A stretch of DNA of 64,000 nt from Galbibacter pacificus (GTDB taxonomy: Bacteria; Bacteroidota; Bacteroidia; Flavobacteriales; Flavobacteriaceae), in assembly GCF_029603165.1 (NCBI RefSeq), contig NZ_JAQSVC010000001.1, positions 682,001 to 746,000 of the forward strand, read 5' to 3'. How positions within the stretch are numbered: the first letter of the stretch is position 1; each line of letters begins with the position of its first letter. The notes under the pieces were generated by a model. It had not been told where the DNA came from. It was given only the letters and a program-made list of their open reading frames with translations, and searched no databases. The position numbers were made by a program, and so were the translations under genes. Positions 43,343 to 52,536 of the stretch are shown here, in pieces.

Positions 43343-44756
43343 ACTTAGTTTGCAACAAAAACTGAGAAAATATATAATTGGGTGTGGCTTATTATGGCTT
43401 ATGTGCTTTACGGGAATTGCACAGGCTCAAAATGCCAACCAAGAATTTACCTATGATGAATTTCTGGGCATTGTAAAAAAATACCATCCTTTGGTAAAGC
43501 AGGCAAACCTTATTGTAAGTGCCTCCCAGGCAAAATTATTAAAGGCAAGGGGGTATTTCGACCCAAAAATATCGGCTGATTTTTATAAAAAGCGTTTCGA
43601 CGATAAAGAATATTACAACTTATTCAACGGCAACCTTAAAGTGCCAACCTGGTACGGGGTAGAGTTTAAGGCAGCTTTCGATAGAAATCAGGGGGAATAT
43701 TTAAACCCTGAAAATTACGTTCCCGAAGATGGGCTGGCAAGCATTGGGGTTTCTGTACCTATTGGTCAGGGACTATGGATTAATGAGCGCATGGCGGAAG
43801 TTAAAAAGGGAAAGCTTTACCGGCAATTGGGTGATTACGAAAGGACCTTGGCAGTAATGGATGCACTTTTTGAAGCATCTGAAGCATATCTGGACTGGAA
43901 GCAGCAGTACGAAAAAGTGATGCTTTACGAAAGGTTTTACCATAATGCATTGGAACGCCAACAATGGATAAAAAAGGCTATCGAACTTGGAGAGCTGTCG
44001 CCAATAGATAGTGTAGAATCCGGGATTATACTTAAAACGCGCAAGCTTGAACGGGACCAGGCCGAACTTAAATTAACAAAAAGCCGGCTGCACCTCTCTA
44101 ATTATCTTTGGGCAGCGGATGATATCCCTTTGGAACTTTCGGAAAAAATGGTGCCGGAAGAAAACCTAAAAGATAATATGTTGGATGTATTGGGCATTAA
44201 TCCCATGGCCACCGAGATGAACCTTGAAAATCATCCAAAATTGAATGCCTTGAGTACTAAAATAGACATGAAAGAGGTGGACCGCAAGTTAAAGGCGAAT
44301 AAGCTTTTGCCAAAATTGCGGCTCAATTACAACTATATAGCAGCACCAAATTATTTTAATAATTATAATTGGGACGATTATAAAATTGGGGCTTCGCTTT
44401 CGTTCCCTATTTTGTTGAGAAAGGAAAGGGCAGAAGTGAAAATAGCAGAGGCCGAGCTTAACAATGCACAATATGGATTGCAGTTTCAAAGGCAAACACT
44501 TCAAAATAAAGTGAGGTCTAAATATGCCGAGCTGGAGTCGTATCAATCACAAATGGGCATGAACATGGACCTAATTGCCGATTATAAACAAATGCTCGAT
44601 GCAGAGGTTAGGCTTTTCGAGTTGGGCGAAAGCTCCATATTTTATATTAATACCCGTGAAAACAAATTGGTAAAAGCCAAAGTGACACAAATAGAACTGG
44701 AAAACACCTATTTTTTAATAGTTGCCGATTTGTACCGGGCTTTGGCTAAAATATAA
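43302..44756 (+). CDS. TolC-family outer membrane efflux protein
   Basis: A 484-residue outer-membrane channel protein. The start could be 43302 or the ATG at 43320 (MQKKQTSK), both inside the HlyD gene; the signal peptide core (LLWLMCFTGIAQAQ) fits either. Two OEP-type repeats of long helices follow (about 60-250 and 270-480), with the paired patterns KKYHPLVKQANLIVSASQAKL and NHPKLNALSTKIDMKEVDRK and the late ELGESSIFYINTRENKLVKA. It completes a tripartite exporter. It ends 10 bases before the convergent remains of a zinc-ribbon gene. Confidence 0.93.
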   Translation: MQIQKQMQKKQTSKLSLQQKLRKYIIGCGLLWLMCFTGIAQAQNANQEFTYDEFLGIVKKYHPLVKQANLIVSASQAKLLKARGYFDPKISADFYKKRFDDKEYYNLFNGNLKVPTWYGVEFKAAFDRNQGEYLNPENYVPEDGLASIGVSVPIGQGLWINERMAEVKKGKLYRQLGDYERTLAVMDALFEASEAYLDWKQQYEKVMLYERFYHNALERQQWIKKAIELGELSPIDSVESGIILKTRKLERDQAELKLTKSRLHLSNYLWAADDIPLELSEKMVPEENLKDNMLDVLGINPMATEMNLENHPKLNALSTKIDMKEVDRKLKANKLLPKLRLNYNYIAAPNYFNNYNWDDYKIGASLSFPILLRKERAEVKIAEAELNNAQYGLQFQRQTLQNKVRSKYAELESYQSQMGMNMDLIADYKQMLDAEVRLFELGESSIFYINTRENKLVKAKVTQIELENTYFLIVADLYRALAKI

Positions 44757-44766
44757 AAACGCTTAG

Positions 44767-45396
44767 TTAATTTTGACTGAAATTGGTGTCCGGTTGGGTC
44801 AATTCACTTAAAATGCCCTTGAAATGGCTTGGCGACATTTCCATAATTTATGCCATTTCTTTAATTAAATTTATTTCTGATGAATCAATATGGCCATCGG
44901 CCGCCGCAACTGCAAAAGCACATTATATAATATTTTCCTTACCATGTTCGTTTAAAGACGGGGTAATTTGCTTTAAATAGGTGTCGATTTTTTCAGGGTT
45001 GTTCTCAATTTCTTCAATAAGCGCCTCCAATTGGCCCATATCTATATTGTTCTGGATATATATTTGTTTAGAATTTTAAATACTATTTCCTTCTCGCTAT
45101 TAGCTATTTCTCCATCGGCTAAAATCATTAAAACCATTAAATGTTTGATGGTCACATGCATTGAGTTTTGTGTGGTAGGCTCTTATAGCTTAATCCCTGG
45201 GGATAAAAGTTCCCTTGCAATGGTTGCATTCAACATATTCGCCAGCACTTCCAAGTGGAATTATAGGAATGAAATAAAGCGTGAAAAATTTGGTGACCTT
45301 ACGGTGCCTGTAAGGTTTGCTTGTGTCGCATCGGGGGCAGTTAAAGTCGCCGGATTTAATGGTAGACTTAATGCCCCTTGTTCCAAAAATAATCAT
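44767..45396 (-). pseudogene. Decayed zinc-ribbon/TerB-like gene
   Basis: Minus-strand frames join into one protein of about 210 residues. The first 68 residues are intact: MIIFGTRGIKSTIKSG, then CPRC and, after a hydrophobic stretch, CNHC, a zinc ribbon. After FIPRD (45190) a frame change leads to PTTQNSMHVTIKHLMVLMIL and ADGEIANSEKEIVFKILNKY; a second leads to NIDMGQLEALIEEIENNPEK. Then two TAA codons stand where the flanking protein sense continues (KENII-stop-CAFAVAAADGHIDSSEI and IKEMA-stop-IMEMSPSHFKGIL), each one base from AAA. The two acidic ADG repeats resemble TerB. Two frameshifts and two stops mean the gene is dead beyond the ribbon. Confidence 0.8.
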
Positions 45397-45447
45397 AGTA
45401 TTATACGTTTAGGTCAAAAAATGAGGTTGAACATATTAGGGTAATTA

Positions 45448-46743
45448 CTATTTTTTGCCGTATTTTTCGGTATAGCGTTTCCACAGTTCTGTTTGGTGGG
45501 TTTCCAAGCTAATGTCCCTTCCCTGAATATAAGCTTTACTGATAATGTTTGTCCGCATGTCCAGTGCATCGCCCTCTGAAATAAACAACGTAGCGTCCTT
45601 TCCTGTTTCTATAGTTCCAACCAGCTTGTCTACCCCGGCTATTTTAGCGGCATTTTCAGTGATCAATTGTACGGCCTGTTCCTTGGCCATTCCATAAGCG
45701 GCAAAAGATCCGGCATAAAATGGCAGGTTCCGTGTATTCATGCGTTCCATGCTCCCGCTCGGGTCTATACTACACAATACGCCCGCTTTGCTTAGTAATG
45801 AGGCCAGCATGAAGGTATGTTTGATGTTTTCATCATCACTGCTCGGGAGCCGGTGCGGGCGCTTAACCACTACGGGAATATTATTTGAGGCCAATAAACC
45901 GCTGACTTCATCGGCTTGGTCGCCGCCAACAACCACTATTTTTTCAATGCCTGCTTTTTTGGCAAAATTAACGGCATCGGTAATTTCGCGTTTTCCGTCT
46001 ACATGAATAAATAGTTTTTGGGTGCCGTCAAAAAGACCTTTGGTAGCTTCGTAAGGCAGATTCCTGGGGTTTTGGTTTCCCGCCAGATATGCTTTGGCTT
46101 CCATTAAAAAGTGTATTATCCCGTCTATTTCTTTGGTATAATCCTCGTTGGGTTTCAACCCCGGGTCCTCGCCCCGCCATGGACGCCCTCTTTTTAAACT
46201 GTTTGGCCAATTCATATGAATGGCATCATCGACCTTTATGGCCGCATCTTCCCAGTTCCAGGCATCAAACTGTACCACCGAGGATGTTCCGGAGATACTA
46301 CCGCCCCGTGGGGTAACCTGCCCCATTAAAACTCCGTTTGGGCGCATGCTTTCTACCACTTTAGACTCGGCATTGTAGGCAATTAAACTCCGGATATGGG
46401 GCAGGAGCGAACCAATTTCGTCCTCGTCATCGGTGGCCCGTACCGCATCAATTTCCACGAGTCCCAATGTAGAGTTTAAGGCAATAAAGCCGGGATATAT
46501 ATGTTTTCCAACGGCATCTATTACTTGGCTAAACTCATTTTTATCAACAGCAGAGGCACTTCCCACGTAGGTGATTTTTCCATCGTTAAAACCAACGGCC
46601 CCGTTTTCTACCACGGTTCCGTTGCCAATATGTATTGTGGCCCCTGTTATCAAGATGGATGTTGTTTGGGGCGATGCTGGTGTTTGCTGTGCTAAGATGA
46701 TGTGGGTTATCATCAAAAAGGCTATATATATTAAATTTTTCAT
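45448..46743 (-). CDS. Amidohydrolase-fold protein with incomplete metal site
   Basis: A 431-residue exported protein (signal peptide ending ILAQQ) of the imidazolonepropionase-like amidohydrolase group. The composite beta-sandwich and barrel are recognisable (SILITGATIHIGNGTVVENG, GKHIYPGFIALNSTLG, LVGTIETGKDATLFISEGD). The HxH that binds metal in this family should follow GFI, but here the sequence is ALNSTLG (residues 87-93). IHVDGK and CSIDPSG keep later ligand positions in part. It is probably non-catalytic or works differently, and its gene lies 7 bases after that of a larger homologue with which it may form a complex. Confidence 0.85.
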   Translation of the reverse strand: MKNLIYIAFLMITHIILAQQTPASPQTTSILITGATIHIGNGTVVENGAVGFNDGKITYVGSASAVDKNEFSQVIDAVGKHIYPGFIALNSTLGLVEIDAVRATDDEDEIGSLLPHIRSLIAYNAESKVVESMRPNGVLMGQVTPRGGSISGTSSVVQFDAWNWEDAAIKVDDAIHMNWPNSLKRGRPWRGEDPGLKPNEDYTKEIDGIIHFLMEAKAYLAGNQNPRNLPYEATKGLFDGTQKLFIHVDGKREITDAVNFAKKAGIEKIVVVGGDQADEVSGLLASNNIPVVVKRPHRLPSSDDENIKHTFMLASLLSKAGVLCSIDPSGSMERMNTRNLPFYAGSFAAYGMAKEQAVQLITENAAKIAGVDKLVGTIETGKDATLFISEGDALDMRTNIISKAYIQGRDISLETHQTELWKRYTEKYGKK

Positions 46744-46750
46744 TTTAAGG

Positions 46751-49700
46751 CTATTTCAATTGATAAATTAGTGTGTTGCAATGGAACGCTTCGTCTTCCT
46801 TTACTTTTGGGGCCTGTGTTTTTACCCCGTTGTTTTTGGCACGTATCATCATATTAACGAGCTCGTTTTTTTCCTGTCGGATTAGGGTTTCTGCTTCCTG
46901 CATTTGCTCATAGTCATAATAAACGGCACCTTCAATAATTGTTTTTTCGGCAATAGCGTACACCGAAAGCGGATGGTCGCTCCATAAAACCAAATCGGCA
47001 TCCTTCCCTTCTTTAATACTTCCAATATGGGTATCGAGGTGCAATAACTTTGCAGGGTTGATGGTAACCATTTTCCATGCTTCTTCTTCGCTCATACCGC
47101 CGTATTTAATAGTTTTGGCGGCTTCTTGGTTTAGCCTTCGCGACATTTCGCCATCGTCTGAGTTGATGGCGACGGTAATTCCCTGATCGTGCATAATTGC
47201 GGCATTGTAGGGAATGGCATCGTTTACCTCAAATTTGTAAGCCCACCAATCAGAAAAGGTAGAGCCGCCAACCCCGTGTTCTTTCATTTTATCGGCAACT
47301 TTGTAGCCTTCCAGAATATGGGTGAAAGTGTTAATGTTGAAGTCGAATTTCTCGGCTACTTTCATGAGCATGTTTATTTCGCTCTGCACATAGGAGTGGC
47401 AGGTAATAAAACGCTCTTTGTTTAATATCTCGGCCAAGGTTTCCATTTCCACATCGTAGCGTGGGGCTTTTGTTCTGGATTTTTTAGAAGAAGAAAGCGC
47501 ATTGTATGCTTTCCATTGTTCACTGTATTCTTTGGCCCTTTGGAAATAATCGGTAAAAACCTGCTCCACGCCCATGCGGGTCTGTGGAAAACGGATGGTC
47601 TGCGAAGCTCCCCAATTGGATTGCTTCACGTTTTCGCCCAAGGCAAATTTTATAAACTTGCTGCGTTCTTTGTATAAAAGGCCGGTTGGGTCCTCGCCCC
47701 ATTTTAGTTTTATAATGGCTGAACGTCCGCCAATCGGGTTTGCCGATCCGTGCAGTATTTGAATGGTAGTGACGCCCCCTGATAAATTTCTGTATATGTC
47801 CGCGTCTTCAGAGTTAACGACATCTTCAATGGTAACTTCGGCAGAGCTGTTATGCCCGGCCTCATTAATTGCGGCGGCCGCAATATGCGAATGCTCGTCT
47901 ATAATCCCTGCGGTGAGGTGTTTCCCGGTTGCGTCTATGATTTTTGCGCCCGATGCGGATAAATTTGTACCCATGCTGGCAATTTTTCCATTTTTTACCA
48001 AAACATCCGTGTTTTGCAAAATGCCGGTATCTTCACTGGTCCAAACCGTGGCATTTTTAAACAATATGGTTTGTTGTTGGGGCAGGCTTTTTAAACCAAA
48101 GGCCTTATTTGGATAGGTAACGGGAAATACTTTTGGAATCTCATCCGTTTCGGTTTCTTTTTCCTTTTCTTGTGAAGTTTTTTTGATGGCTGTCCAATTT
48201 GTTGTGTTTCCGTTGGTAAGTACCGCTTCACCTTTTAAATTTCCTTCGGAAGCAATTAAAGAAGAAAGCCTGATGAATTGATCTTTGTCGGCATCGCCAT
48301 TAGGGTTGAAAAATAAGTGCAGCCATCCGTTCTGGTACGTAATATTTGAAGCAATCTTCGTGGCCCCCTTTTTAAGTTCCGATTTTATTTTTTCAAGTTC
48401 ACCAGAGAGGGAAAGCGCATAACTTTCGCTATTGATATTCAAGGTATATTCTCCCCGGATATCAATGGTTTCCATATTATTTACAACATGTTTGTTGCCT
48501 TGAACCCAGTTTTCGTAAAGTGTGGTTTCTTTATCAAAAATATCGCCGGAGGTAATTAAAAAATTGGCATAACGCCCTTTTTCCAAGGTCCCTATTTCAT
48601 CGCTTTCGTTCAGTAAGGAAGCGGGGATTGTAGTTAAGGCTTCCAAGGCCGTGGTTTTATCGAGACCGTATGCAATTGCTTTTAAGAGGTTTGCCTTAAA
48701 ATCGGTTAGTTTTTTATTGTCTTTTGCGGTAATGGCAAAAGTTACATTGTTTTCGGCCAATACTTTTGGGTTGGTAGGGGCCTGGTTCCACAACAGCATT
48801 TCTTCCAAAGAAATTTTGTTGGCCATGTAGGGGTCGGTAACATCGTAAGCATCGGGAAAATTTAGCGGGATAATGTAAGAGGCCTTGGTGCCTACGATTT
48901 CATCAATGCGCTCAAATTCGTTGCCGCCACCTTTTATAATGTAATTCAATTTAAATTCGTCGCCAAGGTTGTCTGCCCTTAAGTCGTTTAATTTATCATC
49001 TGCAATAAAAATCTGCGGAAGCGGTCTGTTTTTAATCAAAGCTTCCAGGGAAAGGTCTTTTCCTTCTGCATTTCCTGCTTCATACCATTGTGCATCAAAA
49101 TACATTTGCCGCAATAGGGCAATGGCCCCCATTAACGATGTCGGATAGGCCTGTCGGGAAGCTTTACTTTTTTCGAATGAAAGGAATTGAGCGGCATCTT
49201 CGGCAATAATTCTTTCACTATTTGTAGTATTTTCATTCAATGCGATCAATGCTCCGCTACCCCTTATAATTCCGTCGGAAATATGAGTGTTTACAACGCC
49301 AAAACCTGCATCTAGCAATTCTTTGGCTCTTTTTTCTTCAAAAGAAAATTTTTCAACTGCCCTGTTTTCCGGCATCACATGATCGTTCCAATAATAGCCT
49401 TCGCGTGATGCATCGTATTGTGGGGTATTGCTTTTTTGCGGTTCTTTGGGGGCCAAAATTCCAAAATCGGAACACATATCGATAAAGGAAGGATAAATGG
49501 ACTTCCCGTTAAGGTCGATGGTAACACTGTTTTCGGGAATGGAAACCGAACTGCCAACGGCGGCCACTTTTCCGTTTTGGACAAGGAGCACTCCGTTTTC
49601 AATAATGTTGGTAGGGGTCACGTAAATTTTTGCGTTTTTAAATGCAGTGTAGTTGGAGTTTTCTGTTTTAACACCGTCGTTTTGTGGGAAATATTCTTGA

Positions 49701-49756
49701 GAAAATAAAGATAAAGAACACCCGAACAGTGCTAAAATGCATAGTTTGATTTTCAT
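46751..49756 (-). CDS. Tandem two-module amidohydrolase
   Basis: A 1001-residue exported protein (signal peptide 1-19, ending LFSQ). It contains two amidohydrolase modules in a row. Module 1 (about 35-440) has lost the HxH motif: after YPSFIDM comes CSDFG. Module 2 (about 565-985) keeps it as His622 and His624 in IIDEHSHIAAAA, with later ligands in FITCHSYV, NTFTHILEGYK and AINSDDGEMS, so it should be active on a cyclic amide, imide or dipeptide-like substrate. An acidic, Lys-rich linker separates them. It is the first gene of a two-gene operon with the 431-residue homologue. Confidence 0.9.
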   Translation of the reverse strand: MKIKLCILALFGCSLSLFSQEYFPQNDGVKTENSNYTAFKNAKIYVTPTNIIENGVLLVQNGKVAAVGSSVSIPENSVTIDLNGKSIYPSFIDMCSDFGILAPKEPQKSNTPQYDASREGYYWNDHVMPENRAVEKFSFEEKRAKELLDAGFGVVNTHISDGIIRGSGALIALNENTTNSERIIAEDAAQFLSFEKSKASRQAYPTSLMGAIALLRQMYFDAQWYEAGNAEGKDLSLEALIKNRPLPQIFIADDKLNDLRADNLGDEFKLNYIIKGGGNEFERIDEIVGTKASYIIPLNFPDAYDVTDPYMANKISLEEMLLWNQAPTNPKVLAENNVTFAITAKDNKKLTDFKANLLKAIAYGLDKTTALEALTTIPASLLNESDEIGTLEKGRYANFLITSGDIFDKETTLYENWVQGNKHVVNNMETIDIRGEYTLNINSESYALSLSGELEKIKSELKKGATKIASNITYQNGWLHLFFNPNGDADKDQFIRLSSLIASEGNLKGEAVLTNGNTTNWTAIKKTSQEKEKETETDEIPKVFPVTYPNKAFGLKSLPQQQTILFKNATVWTSEDTGILQNTDVLVKNGKIASMGTNLSASGAKIIDATGKHLTAGIIDEHSHIAAAAINEAGHNSSAEVTIEDVVNSEDADIYRNLSGGVTTIQILHGSANPIGGRSAIIKLKWGEDPTGLLYKERSKFIKFALGENVKQSNWGASQTIRFPQTRMGVEQVFTDYFQRAKEYSEQWKAYNALSSSKKSRTKAPRYDVEMETLAEILNKERFITCHSYVQSEINMLMKVAEKFDFNINTFTHILEGYKVADKMKEHGVGGSTFSDWWAYKFEVNDAIPYNAAIMHDQGITVAINSDDGEMSRRLNQEAAKTIKYGGMSEEEAWKMVTINPAKLLHLDTHIGSIKEGKDADLVLWSDHPLSVYAIAEKTIIEGAVYYDYEQMQEAETLIRQEKNELVNMMIRAKNNGVKTQAPKVKEDEAFHCNTLIYQLK

Positions 49757-49832
49757 TTATTATAAGAGTTATAAATTAGTGGTAAGTAAATTTAAAATTT
49801 TTTAGATGAAAACGGTTATTTTACGAGTGTAT

Positions 49833-50900
49833 CTATAAATTTTTGTCTTTATAATAATTTACAAGCAGTGCTACTACATAACTGTAACTTTTTAGACCTT
49901 CTTTTTGATTATTTGCTTTTAGGAAAGAGTTGAACGTATTTTTAAAAACAGGCTCGGCCTTGGTTTTATGACGACGCCAAAAATTGGCGACTTCTATGTA
50001 ATTTTTAATGATACCTGGATGAATTTTACCGTTGAATTCTTCAAATTTTTTAATGTCCCGCCTTTTTACTTCACCTAAACAATAGCGCAGTACATAAATA
50101 TAACCCGAATATTGAAAATAAAGGTCGTTGTTTGAAGTAGCCGCCAAAAAAGCGATAAAATTGGCCTCGTTTTCCGCCGAATACCCAATTTGGTGTGCTT
50201 CTTCGTGGCAGCTGACGGTAGGGTACTTAAAATCAAGTTGTAGGCCATTTACCTGTGCCTCGTTGGTAAATGGGTTTAAGTAACCGCTGTACCCCATATA
50301 GGTCAGGGCCGTACTGTATAACGAAGTTTTAATGCTTTTGGGATGGTATTGAAAATCCGGGATTTTTTTTACCAGGTTTTGATAACCGTTTATGGACATG
50401 CCATAAATCTCTTTTTTCGAATATGGAATTTTAACAATAATGGTGTCCGAATCAACCAGTTTGCTATGTATGGAGTTGCTTTTGGCAACTAATTTTTCGG
50501 TAAAAGCATAGAGTTCCTCAGACGTATATTCATTGTCTATTTTTAGTTTTTTATGGATGGGCAAGCGGTAATAATTAAAGCCCCAAAATACATGAAAGAC
50601 AAAGTACGCAAACGAAACCACAAGCAAGACTTCCCTGAGAAAATAGCGGGTACTGTTAAAAAACATCTTTCCCTTTAAAATTAAAAACCTAATTATCAAT
50701 ACGGCTAAAATGGTATACAAAATGTCGCCCACCGAAAAAGGGACCCAGCCAAAGACGTAGCGAAAGCCTTTGGATATTATTGGATATACCAATGTACTGT
50801 AGTATTCTTCAATAAACCAAGGATATCCCGCCAACCATTTCACGAAGATGATTTGAGGAACAATGGATAAAGCTAAAATGGTTTTAACCCGATTGGACAT
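49833..50900 (-). CDS. DUF3810 membrane protein with a zincin-like motif
   Basis: A 355-residue protein found in Bacteroidota. The start at 50900 (MSNRVKTIL) is chosen over a longer open frame because it begins the first hydrophobic segment. Three membrane segments occupy about residues 1-115. The soluble part holds SCHEEAHQIGYSAENEANF, which has HExxH plus a downstream Glu (ENEANF), the layout of a gluzincin-type metallopeptidase. Activity has not been shown as far as I know. It is divergent to pepD. Confidence 0.83.
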   Translation of the reverse strand: MSNRVKTILALSIVPQIIFVKWLAGYPWFIEEYYSTLVYPIISKGFRYVFGWVPFSVGDILYTILAVLIIRFLILKGKMFFNSTRYFLREVLLVVSFAYFVFHVFWGFNYYRLPIHKKLKIDNEYTSEELYAFTEKLVAKSNSIHSKLVDSDTIIVKIPYSKKEIYGMSINGYQNLVKKIPDFQYHPKSIKTSLYSTALTYMGYSGYLNPFTNEAQVNGLQLDFKYPTVSCHEEAHQIGYSAENEANFIAFLAATSNNDLYFQYSGYIYVLRYCLGEVKRRDIKKFEEFNGKIHPGIIKNYIEVANFWRRHKTKAEPVFKNTFNSFLKANNQKEGLKSYSYVVALLVNYYKDKNL

Positions 50901-50998
50901 AAAGTCAAAAATAGAAATAAGTTGCAGTTTATTAAAACAGTTAACAAACAAATAAGAGAACTTCTTTTTTATAAAGGCACAGGGCTGTTAAAAATCCC

Positions 50999-51006
50999 TA
51001 TTTTTG
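50999..51006 (+). promoter_or_regulatory. Candidate -7 box of pepD
   Basis: TATTTTTG, exact TAnnTTTG, 20 bases before the pepD ATG at 51027. This placement also supports that ATG over the open frame that begins at 50922, which would start upstream of the promoter. Confidence 0.55.
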
Positions 51007-51026
51007 TAAAAAACAAGTATACATTA

Positions 51027-52490
51027 ATGAATTCAGAAATAAGAGAACTACAACCCGAAGAAGTTTGGAATAAGTTTACCGACCTAAATGCGGTACCAAG
51101 ACCATCTAAAAAAGAAGAACAGGTAATAGCCTTTATGCTCGATTTTGGAAAACAGCTTGATTTGGAAACTTTTAAGGATGAAGTAGGGAATGTAATTATA
51201 AAAAAGCCGGCAAGCCCCGGCATGGAAAACCGGAAAACGGTGGTACTGCAATCGCATTTGGATATGGTACACCAAAAAAACAACGATACTGTTTTTGATT
51301 TTAGTAGCCAGGGAATAGAAATGTTTGTAGAAGATGGCTGGGTAAAGGCAAAAGGAACAACTTTAGGGGCCGATAACGGTTTGGGCGTAGCGGCCATAAT
51401 GGCCATTTTGGAGAGCAAAACAATAGCGCATCCTGCCATCGAGGCGCTTTTTACCATTGATGAAGAAACCGGGATGACAGGTGCCCAAGGCCTTAAGGAA
51501 GGGCTGCTTGCCGGCGATATACTTTTAAATCTGGATACCGAGGAAGACGACGAAATAGATATAGGCTGCGCCGGGGGCATTGATATTACCGCTTCCAGAA
51601 AATACGAAGAAGAAACAACCCCGGAAGATGTTACGGCCTATAAAATAGCTGTAAAAGGCCTGCAAGGTGGGCATAGCGGAATGGATATCCACCGTGGGTT
51701 TGGGAATGCAAATAAAATAATGAACCGGTTGTTGTTTGACGGGTTTGAAAATTTTGGACTTAGGATTGCCAAGATCGACGGGGGCGGACTTAGAAATGCC
51801 ATCCCGAGGGAAAGTGAAGCCATTGTAGTTGTGGACAGGATCCATCATGATGCTTTTGCCTTGGAGTTTAACCAATTGGCCACTTCAATAAAAAAAGAGT
51901 ACAAAACCATGGAACCCTCCTTGTTTATTTCTGCCGAAGCTACCGACACTCCCGACAAGGTAATGAATATTGGCGTTCAGGAAGGCATTACAAAGGCATT
52001 GTATGCAGCACATAATGGTGTGTATGTTATGAGCCCCGATATGGAAAATCTGGTACAAACCTCCAATAACATTGCACGTGTTAAAATAGGCGAAGGGAAA
52101 ATTAAGGTGCTTTGCTTAACAAGGTCTTCGGTAGAAACCTCCAAAATAGACATGGCAAACTCGTTAAGGGCCACTTTCGAGCTGTGTGGTTGCGAGGTAA
52201 AGTATAGCGGGGAATATCCGGGATGGAAACCCAACGTAAACAGCCCCATACTAAAGGTGCTTAATGAAAAATACCAAGAACTCTTTAAAGAAGCCCCGGA
52301 AGTGGTTGCCTGCCACGCCGGATTGGAATGCGGTATATTGGGGCAAAATTACCCCGAAATGGACATGATTAGTTTTGGGCCAACCATAAAAGGAGCACAT
52401 TCCCCCGATGAAAGGGCCCATATTGCCTCGGTAGAAAAATTCTGGAAATTCTTAAAAGAGATACTAAAGGAAATTCCCGTAAAGGATTAG
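51027..52490 (+). CDS. pepD: Aminoacyl-histidine dipeptidase (M20 family)
   Basis: A 487-residue cytosolic zinc dipeptidase (carnosinase-like). The start at 51027 (MNSEIRELQPEEVW) matches the family length of about 485. Metal and catalytic motifs are SHLDMVHQKNND, KGTTLGADNGLGVAA, TIDEETGMTGAQGL (catalytic Glu pair) and LDTEEDDEIDIGCAGG; the lid domain has GLQGGHSGMDIHRG; the final ligand is in SFGPTIKGAHSPDER. It cleaves Xaa-His and other dipeptides. Confidence 0.95.
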   Translation: MNSEIRELQPEEVWNKFTDLNAVPRPSKKEEQVIAFMLDFGKQLDLETFKDEVGNVIIKKPASPGMENRKTVVLQSHLDMVHQKNNDTVFDFSSQGIEMFVEDGWVKAKGTTLGADNGLGVAAIMAILESKTIAHPAIEALFTIDEETGMTGAQGLKEGLLAGDILLNLDTEEDDEIDIGCAGGIDITASRKYEEETTPEDVTAYKIAVKGLQGGHSGMDIHRGFGNANKIMNRLLFDGFENFGLRIAKIDGGGLRNAIPRESEAIVVVDRIHHDAFALEFNQLATSIKKEYKTMEPSLFISAEATDTPDKVMNIGVQEGITKALYAAHNGVYVMSPDMENLVQTSNNIARVKIGEGKIKVLCLTRSSVETSKIDMANSLRATFELCGCEVKYSGEYPGWKPNVNSPILKVLNEKYQELFKEAPEVVACHAGLECGILGQNYPEMDMISFGPTIKGAHSPDERAHIASVEKFWKFLKEILKEIPVKD

Positions 52491-52536
52491 AAAATGGAGC
52501 ATAAATAACTGCATGTGTAGCGAAAATGATTATTGG

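Noticed and set aside
45031-45444. Plus-strand open frame of 137 codons
   Set aside because: It is antisense to the zinc-ribbon/TerB pseudogene, whose minus-strand frames show clear protein patterns (two CxxC pairs, ADG repeats).
50922-51026. N-terminal extension of pepD
   Set aside because: It would start upstream of the -7 box at 50999 and make the protein longer than its family.
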